A DNA stretch of 64,000 nucleotides from Chrysaora quinquecirrha (taxonomy: Eukaryota; Cnidaria; Scyphozoa; Semaeostomeae; Pelagiidae), in assembly GCA_014526335.1 (NCBI GenBank), contig JACTAT010000044.1, positions 1,866,182-1,930,181 on the forward strand, in the 5' to 3' direction. Every line of letters begins with the position of its first letter. Position 1 is the stretch's first letter. Of this stretch, positions 55,584-64,000 are shown in pieces. A model generated the notes under the pieces. That model worked only from the letters and a program-made list of their open reading frames with translations. It was not told the origin of the DNA and made no database searches. Made by a program: the position numbers and the translations under genes.

Positions 55584-56580
55584 TGACTTTTATCTTACAT
55601 GTTCCAACGATTCGGATTCAGCAATAAAACTTAAAGAACAATTACATTTACATGGAAAATGGGAGGTGGCATTGGTGGAAATGGTCTATGAACTGAGCGA
55701 TACATTTGTATTTAATCCCGCAGAATTCAAATATGGGAAATATGAACCCTGGCGAATGATGGGATTTTTCCAAATTGGTACCGATAAGGTTGGTTTTGAA
55801 GATTTGAACGTGAGATTGGTAATATCTGATGAATATACAAAGAAATGGAATCAGGCAGCTGATAAGCGCGAGTATTATGTACGTCTTAGTCACCTTATTG
55901 ATGAAATCTCAGAGGGAGATGTCGTTCACAAATTAACAATGAGAGAAATTGTTTCAATTATGAATGAAGACATTCACGCGCAAGAGAGAAGAATAAAAGA
56001 ATATGTAAAAGAATTAGGTTTGCCTTACGAAGATCTGCCACAGTTTTCAATTGTAGATTCAAAAATCAAGATAACCTTTCCAAAGTATGTTAAAAGAGTT
56101 GCATTGGGAAAAGATTTGTGCAAATTGTTTGGTTTCGTTGAAGCTACAGAAGAATATAACAAAAACATGAATAATGTTTATTACAGAAATGTGAGATGGA
56201 CACCATGTCCATTTACTGGAACTTTTCTAGACAAACCATTAACAGATTATGTATTCAATGCAATCGAAAGAACGACTGATGTGGTGGGTGATGAACATTT
56301 CCAAGTCAACGCAGAAGGGAAGAATATGTTTATATATTGCTCGTTGTTAGACTATCGTGTAGTTGGAAAAATTAGCACGCCACTGTTACGCTTCATTCCG
56401 TTGAAAATTAACAAGCACGTTGTAAATTTTGTGGAATTTGAAAATTTGCTCTACTATCCATTATTATACAACGATATCAACGAATTTACTATAAAAGTCT
56501 ACAACGAGTTGGGAAAAGAGATACAATTCTACAAAACAAAGACAACATTCTTGCTACACTTTAGAAGAAAACATGTATGA
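55576..56580 (+). CDS. Penton-like minor capsid protein B, copy 2 (334 aa)
   Basis: ATG at 55576, overlapping the upstream stop. Substitutions relative to copy 1 include R/T in SDRF, G/D in LIGE, and LLGFFE/LFGFVE. The conserved GKWEVALVEM block is unchanged. Confidence 0.7.
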   Translation: MINDFYLTCSNDSDSAIKLKEQLHLHGKWEVALVEMVYELSDTFVFNPAEFKYGKYEPWRMMGFFQIGTDKVGFEDLNVRLVISDEYTKKWNQAADKREYYVRLSHLIDEISEGDVVHKLTMREIVSIMNEDIHAQERRIKEYVKELGLPYEDLPQFSIVDSKIKITFPKYVKRVALGKDLCKLFGFVEATEEYNKNMNNVYYRNVRWTPCPFTGTFLDKPLTDYVFNAIERTTDVVGDEHFQVNAEGKNMFIYCSLLDYRVVGKISTPLLRFIPLKINKHVVNFVEFENLLYYPLLYNDINEFTIKVYNELGKEIQFYKTKTTFLLHFRRKHV

Positions 56581-57187
56581 TTTCCCAATTTACAAATCAA
56601 CTCCGTATTTTTACACCTACCAGCGTGGAAGAGGAGTAGGTAGTATTTTCAGGAAAGCCGGATCTATTTTTAAAAGAGCTGTTAAAGCTGCAATGCCAAC
56701 AATAAAGAAACAAGGTGTAAAAGCTGCGGAGAAAATTTTAAAACCTGTTTTAGAAGAAGAAGGAGAGAAGGCGGTCGATCGGATATTAGCTGGTGAGAAT
56801 GTTGGAGAAGTTGTAAAAGATACTACCAAATCTTCTATGAGAGGAATTAAAAGGAAGGCTACTGAAGAAATCGCCGATGTTGTGAAGAAATCTGTCAAGA
56901 AATCGCCTGCTGGTAAGAAATCGCCTGCTGGTAAGAAATCGCCTGCTGGTAAGAAATCGACTGCTGGTAAGAAATCGACTGCTGGTAAGAAATCGCCTGC
57001 TGGTAAGAAGTCACCTGCTGGTAAGAAATCAAGAGTTCGTCCTAAAAGATCTATAAAAGAAAGCACCATGAGAGGGATATTCATACCTAAGCAGCCGGTG
57101 AAGAAGAGAAGAGCTAAGAAAGCTAAGAAACCTGATTTGAAAAAAACTTTGTTGAAGAAACTGTTGAAGAAGAATTTGCAACAATGA
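56573..57187 (+). CDS. Histone H1-like basic virion protein, copy 2 (204 aa)
   Basis: Protein appears identical to copy 1, including seven KKSPAG/KKSTAG units in the same order. Confidence 0.7.
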   Translation: MYDFPIYKSTPYFYTYQRGRGVGSIFRKAGSIFKRAVKAAMPTIKKQGVKAAEKILKPVLEEEGEKAVDRILAGENVGEVVKDTTKSSMRGIKRKATEEIADVVKKSVKKSPAGKKSPAGKKSPAGKKSTAGKKSTAGKKSPAGKKSPAGKKSRVRPKRSIKESTMRGIFIPKQPVKKRRAKKAKKPDLKKTLLKKLLKKNLQQ

Positions 57188-58494
57188 GCATAAAGCCAGA
57201 ATATACTGAATGTCCTAGTGAAAGTTTGGATTTATTCTGTCCACCAGTAATTCAAAACGATGTCAAGTATTTTAAAGATGTTGAGTATTTTCCACAAACT
57301 GCTGCTCTAAATGCCTCAAAACAAACTGTTGTGTTTGATATTCCTGCTCAGCCTGATCATATGATTGACTTGAATCATTCTTATTTCGTCTCGACTCTAG
57401 CTATTAAAAGAGTCGATGGAAGTAATATTGGAAAAACCACTGCAGAATTTGCTGGAGTAATAAATAATATTGGCCAATCCATGTGGAAGCAGATAGAGCT
57501 GGTTTTGAATGACACTCCCGTCACAGAAGCAAATGGAGTGTATGCCTACCAATCTTACTTGGAAACAATTCTGACGTTTGATGAAACCAGAGCTAAAAAC
57601 TATTTGAAAATGACAAACTGGGTCAGTGATACGATTGGCAAAGAAAATGTTGGTTTTCCAACAACCGCAACGTTAAAAAATCTGGGTTTAAATGCAAGAT
57701 CTGCACCATTTGACGAGAGTGAAAAGGTTAAAGTGTTGACAAAACCTCATGTCAACATTTGCAATCAAAGCAAATACTTGCTGCCTGGTGTTCGTCTTCA
57801 ATGGCGATTGAGTCCAAACAGTGATGTGTTTTGTTTGATGAGAAAGACTGGAAACACTTCGCGCTTATACATTTCCGAAGTGAAACTGGTGCTTCGTCAC
57901 ATACATCTTAAAGATGATGTATTGAAAGGAATTGAAAGAACACTGATGAAAACGAATGCGGTTTACCCAGTCTGTCAACCTCACATGGCAAGCTACTTAA
58001 TCAATGCTGCAACAACCAACTGGGTTCAAGATAATGTGTTCAACGGAAAGATTCCAAACAGATTGTTTTTTGCGTTGGTTGATAGTTCATCATTCAATGG
58101 AGCGGATGAAGGAAATCCGTTTGAGTTTGAACATGTTTCTGTTTCTGCCATTCAAGTGACTGTTGACAATCAAGAAATTACTCCACCTCTTAGATTGAAT
58201 TATGATGATGATGATTACTTTGATGCCTACAGCCGCTTGGTGACCAGCTTGAATAATTCACCTAGTCTAATTGATTATGATAGATTCAAACAAGGATCGG
58301 CAATCTATGGGTTTGATTTGACACCTAAAGGAAACTGTGCAGATGAGCAATATTTGCTTAAAAGAGAGGGTAATCTGAGAATCAGTATAAATTTTGCAAA
58401 CGCTGTTGACAGTTTGATGAACATTGTAATTTTGGGTGAATTTGATAGAGTCATTCAAATTGATAGTCATAAAAACATCATTCGAGATTGGTAA
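57184..58494 (+). CDS. Major capsid protein, copy 2, complete (436 aa)
   Basis: Retains the full C-terminus, which in copy 1 is lost to a 2-bp deletion. The only other residue differences noted are VTD/VTE and VDN/VDS. The stop (58492-58494) is two bases before the protease ATG. Confidence 0.87.
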   Translation: MSIKPEYTECPSESLDLFCPPVIQNDVKYFKDVEYFPQTAALNASKQTVVFDIPAQPDHMIDLNHSYFVSTLAIKRVDGSNIGKTTAEFAGVINNIGQSMWKQIELVLNDTPVTEANGVYAYQSYLETILTFDETRAKNYLKMTNWVSDTIGKENVGFPTTATLKNLGLNARSAPFDESEKVKVLTKPHVNICNQSKYLLPGVRLQWRLSPNSDVFCLMRKTGNTSRLYISEVKLVLRHIHLKDDVLKGIERTLMKTNAVYPVCQPHMASYLINAATTNWVQDNVFNGKIPNRLFFALVDSSSFNGADEGNPFEFEHVSVSAIQVTVDNQEITPPLRLNYDDDDYFDAYSRLVTSLNNSPSLIDYDRFKQGSAIYGFDLTPKGNCADEQYLLKREGNLRISINFANAVDSLMNIVILGEFDRVIQIDSHKNIIRDW

Positions 58495-58929
58495 TTATGG
58501 ATGATATAACGATTAATAACTTACTTGTAAAACGTGAAAAGCTACCTCATTTCCATGGTGTATTTGGGAAAGATGAAATCAAAAACATCGACATTCATTC
58601 TCTACCTTGTTCATTTATTTTCAATGAAGATAATTTTACTGGTAAAGGAACCCACTGGGTAGCTGTCTATATCGCTGATGATGGTCGATTGGATTTCTAT
58701 GATTCGTTTGGTGAACCTCCTATGTTGAAAGAATTTCTAGACTTTATTAGGCCGTTCCAGCTCGCTTACACTCAAAAAAATAAAGGTGCTCAAAAAAACC
58801 CCGAAGGGTTTTTCAACAGAGTACATATATCGAACCCCTAAAGGTGCTCCGAAAAACCCTTTCAGATGGTTCTTCAAAAAACCCTTATTATGGGTTTTTC
58901 AAAAAACCCTCATGAAGGGTTTTTTGGAA

Positions 58930-59245
58930 ATCCCTGAGGGTTTTTGAAGCACCTTTAGGGGTTCGATATATGTACTCAGGGTTTTTACAAAAAACCCTAT
59001 AAAAAGGTTTTTCAGAGCACCTTCAGGGGTTTTATATCGCACCTTTAAGGGTTCGATATATGTACTCAGGGTTTTTACCAAAAACCCTATAAAAAGGTTT
59101 TTCAGAGCACCTTCAGGGGTTTCATATCGCACCTTTAGGGGTTCGATATATGTACTCAGGGTTTTCTGCCAAAAACCCTAGAAAAAGGTTGTTCAGAGCA
59201 CCCTCGGGGGTGTTATACCCAACCTTTTTGGGTTCGATATACCGG
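58930..59245. repeat. 90-bp subterminal tandem repeat
   Basis: Three clear units with 90-bp spacing (GTTCGATATATGTACTCAGG at 58961, 59051 and 59141) and a degenerate fourth at 59232. Each holds AGGGTTTTTAC, AAACCCTATAAAAAGG and TTCAGAGCACCTTCAGGGG. Such subterminal arrays in transposons often bind transposase. Confidence 0.85.
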
Positions 59246-60568
59246 GGGTTTTACCAGAAGCCATAGAGCAGAAGAAGGTTTTCAAGCATGAGAAGCTATT
59301 AGCTAATAACGAAAACATATATTATTTGAAATGTGTAACATTAAACGTTAGTAAACATATCTGCTGTTAAAACACTAAATGATTTACAATATAAATAAAT
59401 ATAACAGTTACAATAAGTTACAAGCAACATACAGTAGTAGTATTTATTTCAAGGGGCAATTTACTCCTAGGAAAATTGGCAGTAAGATTCGTACGATTGC
59501 TGAAAAACAGAAATCTACGAGAAAGTCTTGGGTTTTAAAGGAAATATTGTAGCCATGCTTTTAAAGACTGAAATGGCCCTGTGAAATGTCACTCGAGCTT
59601 CATACAGAATTTGAAAAGGGGGCAAAATTTTGTTCAAAGTAGCAACTTCTCTACGCAAAATGCAGTTGAATACGGTATCCAAATTTTAGTTAAACTTAAG
59701 TTGACAAGCAGAGATTCATAACTTTTTGTCGTTGTTGAAGTTATTTCTTCAAGTTAAAGAAAGTCTCGTCAGCCTTGATTATACTTAACGTTCAGAGTCT
59801 CTAGAATTAAGACTGAAACATTGGCACATCCAATACTTAAAAGTTTCTGTTAGCAAATCTTCAATGTGTGCTTGCATGTAAAAATCAGCGATAGTCCTAC
59901 AAAGACATCTTTATCTTCTAGAACTGCAGTCCAATCCCAGTCCAATGCATACCTACAAAAAGAACACTCCTTTAGTTCAATATTTCAAGTTTTAAAGACA
60001 TTGCGCGCAAATTATCACTAAAGCTCTTCTGTATTTTACCTTAGAAATTACATGACTGATATACAGACTAAACATTGAAAATACATAAGTAAGTCATTCT
60101 TTAATAACTACACAGGAGAATCCCAGTATACTTGGCCATGATATAACGAATTTCGCTACTCAATGAACTGTAGAATGTCTTGTCCCTGGAATAACTAATT
60201 CTCTACAAACAAATAAATTTTCCAGGTGAAACCATGTGAAAGGAACTCTCAACATAACAAACATTCTGGTGGTGCCCGTGGTGCCTTTGCTTGTGGCATA
60301 TCACAACAGATATAATTCAGGCCTGGATTGCATGGTCAGAAAACCAAAGACATTTACACTGAGCTTAAGACCTTAATGTAATCCTCGAGTACCTCTCTAA
60401 GTCGTACAGTCGAAGGCTCTCCTCCCCAGGTACCAGAGCCTCTAAAGGGTCACAGCACGGGGAGTTGAAAATAAGCAACCAAGTAGAGAGAGCGAAAAAT
60501 TTCACACAACTCGATTCATGCCTACTCTATACCTTTTGTAGGCAAAGAAAGTTAGGATAGAGAGGCTA
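59246..60568. other. Non-coding interior of the 4.2-kb transposon
   Basis: No credible reading frame and no recognised gene. It may be filler DNA captured by the element. Confidence 0.5.
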
Positions 60569-60813
60569 CACTTTTTTTTAATAAGCAACTGGACTTTTGT
60601 CCAGCCCTCAAGAAGTGCTTAACATATCTAGTATTTTAGCCCTCGCAGAATGACGGGTACCCCTTAAACCCTCTTATTTTGGCTCTTTTCTGGCTTTTCA
60701 ATGTAACTGACAAGTTTGCAAGTATGTACAGTATGAAGAAAGCTATTTCACCAAAAATTTAAACAAATTTCAGCCCTAGTTGCTTATTGACCAGTTACTT
60801 ATTAAAAAAAGTG
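60569..60813. mobile_element. Nested MITE, 245 bp, TA target
   Basis: Ends CACTTTTTTTTAATAAGC and its inverted form GCTTATT-like at the right (ACTTATTAAAAAAAGTG), about 24 bp of inverted repeat reaching AACTGG. TA flanks at 60567-60568 and 60814-60815. It sits inside the 4.2-kb element. Confidence 0.75.
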
Positions 60814-61203
60814 TATCTATATTAATGTTTCTGGTTGCAAAATAGTCAAAATTTTGAGTTTAAAATAACTTTTTAGTTTTGTAAAATTGGCGCTTTGCTG
60901 TTTGAATCCATTGAATAAGTAGTCCATCTAACTAACAGTAAAAATACTGAAGGCCGAAGGCTTAGAAGTTGTGAAGCACACAGCATTCGACGTTGTAAGA
61001 ACGACGATGAAGTAGACAGATAAGTTGTTTGAATTTGAAACACAACACATTGGGAACTAAAGCTTACATGTCTAATCTATTTAATTAATTATTTAAGGTT
61101 CCAATGCAACCCTTTCCTTAAAACCTTTCCTTCCGTCAAAATGATAAACTTTGCTTTTGATTTTGGCGGTTAAATAAATATGAAGGAAAGTGATGAAGAA
61201 TTA
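60814..61203. other. Spacer between nested elements
   Basis: No gene or repeat recognised in this part of the 4.2-kb transposon. Confidence 0.5.
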
Positions 61204-62281
61204 CACTTAGGGTACAAAAGTATTGCAACGCTTGACCTAAAATGGCGGCCAACATTAGCCGTAGGCCCAACAACACAAAATTTACATAACAAAGCCATGA
61301 TGGCTAAGGGGCTTCGGCCAACTTGATTTTGGCGGGAAAATGTTCACAATTTCATTGACTTTCAGTTAGAATAAAATTAAACGATTTTTTTCGCATTTGG
61401 GATGAAAAATAGTCAAAAACCTTGAAGTATTGCCTTCCAAATTTTCTGGAAAATATTTCAAGGGTTGTCTTGAAAAACAGCGATGTATGAACCACTTATC
61501 GTGACTTTTGCTACAAAGTTTCGTGGTTTTTCAAGACAAAATAGTTCAGACTTGTAATTACCATTTAAATTTTCGCTCGAAGTGTACAGTTAGAGAAGAA
61601 TTTGGGGGTTGAAATATTGATAAAGATTTTAGGTGAGTAACTTTTGAAGTTGTTGTTTTGATGCGAAAATAAATTGTGCACTTGAAGGAGTGTTCAGGAA
61701 TTCTAATGGACAATTTCATTCACATATTTCAAAACTGTGGTTATCCTAAAATATTGCAAATTAATTTTGAAGCAAATTCTTGGGTTTATAGAGAAGAATT
61801 TGCAAATTTACAAAAAGTACCCTTTTTGGGCCTAAACAAAAGTCACTCACCTGAAATTGTTGTCCACAAAATAATCTCTGTTTTATTTGTGAAAACTACT
61901 TTTCTCAGTAAAAATTTTAACGTGGAACAAAAGTTTCAGCTATTTTTCTTTGAATAACGAAAAAACTTTGAATCAACAGTCAAAAAAGTAGTTATGTTTA
62001 TTGCTTTTTATCAAGACAACTCTTGAAATATTTCGCTCAAAATCTGGAATGCGCTGCTTCAAAGTTTTTTATTATTTTCCACAAGAAGCAACAAATAAAT
62101 CGTTTAACTTTTATTTTAAATGAAAGTCAATGAAATTGTGACCATTTTCCCGCCCAAATCAAGTTGGACGAAGCCCGTGAGCCGTCATGGCTTTGTTATG
62201 TAAATTTTGTGCTTTTGGGCCTACGGCTACTGTTGGCCGCCATTTTAGGTCAAGCGTTGCAATACTTTTGTACCCTAAGTG
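61204..62281. mobile_element. Nested foldback-type element, 1078 bp, TA target
   Basis: Long inverted arms of nearly 300 bp: the left begins CACTTAGGGTACAAAAGTAT and the right ends with its complement. Matching inner blocks include AATGGCGGCCAACA, AACAAAGCCATGA, GGCGGGAAAATGGTC-like and ATATTTCAAG(G/A)GTTGTCTTG. TA flanks at 61202-61203 and 62282-62283. The 93-residue frame in the centre (61676-61957) has no known motif and is probably chance. Confidence 0.8.
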
Positions 62282-62283
62282 TA

Positions 62284-62900
62284 CTATAGTCTAGCTAGGA
62301 AATTTTGTTTCATCCCAAAATATCGCCAAGACAAACGCAGATTTTTAAGAAATTAGTTTTTAACAAGATACTGATGGTATTCGTTTCAAATAACAATAGA
62401 CACATACCTGAAGGCTTGCTGTTTGCTTTCGACTTCTTCTTGAAGATGAAAATTTTGAAAAGAACTTCACAAGGCCGCAGATTCGTTATCTTGAAGCTTG
62501 TCACGTGACTTTGACCATTGCAAAAAGCGAGGGAACTCCAAATTGCGCAAATAAAATATCGGTTTTTTGAAGCCAAAATTTCAAATTTGCAACCTAATTC
62601 GCAATCATCTGATATCTTTTCAAGTTTTCTTCATATTTATATTAATCTGAAGATAATTTCAGAATAAACTTTGTGAGATATTATGCAAAATCTTAACGTT
62701 GAAAAACCCTTTTCGAAATTCACTCTGGGTGAAAAACCCTTTGAGAAAGTTAACGAATTCCAGCAAAAAAACCCGATAGGGTTTTTTCACTGTCTTAAAA
62801 ACCCCTTAAGATCTCAAAAAACCCTTTGAAAAACCCCTTTAAAGAATGACGTCTAAAAAGGTTTTTTAAAAAACCTTAGCTGTGCGAAAAACCCTTGCCG
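62284..62900. other. Right interior and subterminal part of the 4.2-kb transposon
   Basis: No gene. From about 62700 it becomes dense in GAAAAACCCTTT-type repeats that mirror the left end. Confidence 0.6.
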
Positions 62901-63239
62901 ATTTGAAAAACCCTGTCAAGCACCCTTATTTTTTTGAGTGTATAACAAGGTTCAAGTTCAATCCTATGAGACTGCTACATGTGGACAACATTGCATATTC
63001 TTTCTAATTAATAGAACAAAAAACGATTCAATGAACTCAATGGTTAATAAATATTTCAACATTCAGAACAAGTTAGATAACGATTTATTTGTCTACAACT
63101 ATGTTAAACGAAGATATAATTTAAGTTTGTTAAAACAATTTGTTACAACAGTTTAGCTTAGAATATTGTTAATAATGTTACAACAGTTTGTTAAAATAGT
63201 TTAGAATATTGTTACAACAGTTTAGTTTGTTAAAACAGT

Positions 63240-64000
63240 TCAATCAATGTTTTCTTCTTCACAGCGTCTTTCTAGCGAATAATGTCCATATGGCAGCGTG
63301 TTAAATCCATCATCAAGAATGTATCTTTTATCATCAAAGGGATTCAGCGATGCCTTTTTTCTTTCCGTAGTGTAGATGGTGTGACAGTGTGATTCAATGT
63401 TGCGTTGAATGTGTGCATCTGCTCTCATTTCCATCAAACATTTCACATAATCTTCATGCTTCATTTGCTTCTTCACAACATACTTTTTGATTCCTTTCGC
63501 TTTTTTGATTGTATTTCCATCATTGATTTGGCAGCTATACATCTTTGATCTCAATCCAACAAATTCTTTCATTCCCACACCACCAAGCTCGTCTTTCATT
63601 TTCCCGATAACTTTCTTATTTCTTGTAGAATAATTTGGATGTTCTTTATCATAATTGCTGAAATCGAATCCATCTTCGTGATCTTTCAATACTTTATCGA
63701 CTTGATCTTTAGGCATTGGTATGTCGTAGATGAAACTATCAGTATCCATGTAGCATAACTCAACATTTGGAAGGTTTGGCTTTGCAAAGTTATAGTGGAA
63801 ATCATACATCAATGTTTTGCTAATATCCAGTATGCTGAAACCAATATACATTGGTTTGTTGAGTGTAACTTTCTTCTTCTTTTTCTCAACCAAAAGCGTG
63901 TCTTCGTTGATTTCAATTACTCCGTAAAAGTTTGGATTTCTTACCCATTTTCTCAAGACTTCTCCATCAGTACAGATTTCAAAACGTCCATGATTTCGAA
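63240..64000 (-). CDS. Protein-primed DNA polymerase B, copy 2, C-terminal part
   Basis: Open from the window edge to a TGA at 63240-63242. Contains YMDTDSFIYD (motif C, catalytic aspartates) and a Lys-rich LVEKKKKKVTLN segment, and ends in RRCEEENID. Copy 1 is broken at several homopolymers that are longer here, so this copy shows the true C-terminus. The gene converges on the protease and continues outside the window, where the right end of the element should lie. Confidence 0.88.
   Translation of the reverse strand, partial: RNHGRFEICTDGEVLRKWVRNPNFYGVIEINEDTLLVEKKKKKVTLNKPMYIGFSILDISKTLMYDFHYNFAKPNLPNVELCYMDTDSFIYDIPMPKDQVDKVLKDHEDGFDFSNYDKEHPNYSTRNKKVIGKMKDELGGVGMKEFVGLRSKMYSCQINDGNTIKKAKGIKKYVVKKQMKHEDYVKCLMEMRADAHIQRNIESHCHTIYTTERKKASLNPFDDKRYILDDGFNTLPYGHYSLERRCEEENID

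Larger units (their letters stand above)
58769..62940. mobile_element. TA-target DNA transposon, non-autonomous (4172 bp)
   Basis: The terminal inverted repeat is 21 bp with one mismatch: CACTCAAAAAAATAAAGGTGC at the left end (first 20 bases match the inverted right end except one position). TA is duplicated on both sides (58767-58768, 62941-62942), and copy 1 shows the empty site with a single TA. Subterminal regions are full of short AAAACCCT/AGGGTTTT repeats in both orientations. No transposase frame is seen. TA duplication suggests the Tc1/mariner (IS630) group or another TA-target family; the end sequence alone does not decide. Confidence 0.88.
58497..63156 (+). pseudogene. Adenain-type protease, copy 2, split by a DNA transposon
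   Basis: Codons 1-90 lie at 58497-58766 (His53 and Asp69 present) and the rest at 62943-63156 (Gln97 and Cys104 present). The insertion separates the two halves of the active site, so this copy cannot make a working protease. Confidence 0.9.
37230..64000. mobile_element. Polinton/Maverick element, copy 2 (right end beyond window)
   Basis: Same gene order as copy 1. It also contains a Copia element (42302-46882) and a nested TA-target element (58769-62940), neither of which is in copy 1. The integrase, 326-residue protein, major capsid protein and visible polB read better here than in copy 1. Confidence 0.88.

Noticed and set aside
61676..61957. 93-residue frame inside the nested TA element as a transposase remnant
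   Set aside because: No DDE/D motif or helix-turn-helix is visible, and the start region lies in non-conserved sequence between the arms.

Overview
This is metazoan genomic DNA, AT-rich, with spliced genes, non-LTR, Copia and TA-target transposons and long satellites. The transposon types suggest an invertebrate, perhaps a cnidarian, but no host gene is visible and the species cannot be fixed. The main content is two closely similar copies of one Polinton/Maverick element (adenovirus-like capsid genes, adenain protease, FtsK/HerA-type ATPase, chromodomain integrase, protein-primed DNA polymerase B). A run of exactly 500 N (30916-31415) lies between them. Everything from 7510 to 30915 is repeated from 31416 to the window end in the same order, so the arrangement is either a tandem duplication or, more likely, two haplotypes placed end to end by the assembler.

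Layout: 1-6140 is a satellite built on AACT. 6553-9975 is a foldback-like element with long inverted arms around a 16-bp minisatellite. 9976-11278 is undetermined sequence, and 11279-12764 is a second AACT satellite block. Polinton copy 1 runs from about 12765 into the gap. After the gap come the foldback element again (31416-34437), the satellite (35738-37229) and Polinton copy 2 from about 37230 to past the window end.

Gene order in the Polinton: a DEDDh-like nuclease gene and an alternatively spliced small gene on the minus strand; a bidirectional promoter; then on the plus strand a spliced RING protein, a Fic-domain protein, two basic core-like proteins, a promoter packed with heat-shock elements, an unknown 326-residue protein, the ATPase, a small basic protein, the integrase, two penton-like proteins, a 120-residue unknown, a histone-H1-like basic protein, the major capsid protein and the adenain protease. 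DNA polymerase B lies convergent on the minus strand. From the small basic protein to the major capsid gene, starts and stops overlap (mostly ATGA), which suggests coupled translation. RING, Fic and stress-responsive promoters look like an accessory module added to the usual Polinton core.

Both copies are damaged. A CR1-like retrotransposon with a 2A-like motif and a PHD finger breaks the same penton-like gene in both, so it is older than the split. Copy 2 alone carries a Copia element (42302-46882) in a core-protein gene and a 4.2-kb TA-target DNA element (58769-62940) in the protease gene; the latter holds two further nested TA-target elements. Many single-base homopolymer differences break reading frames in one copy but not the other, and some of these may be assembly errors.
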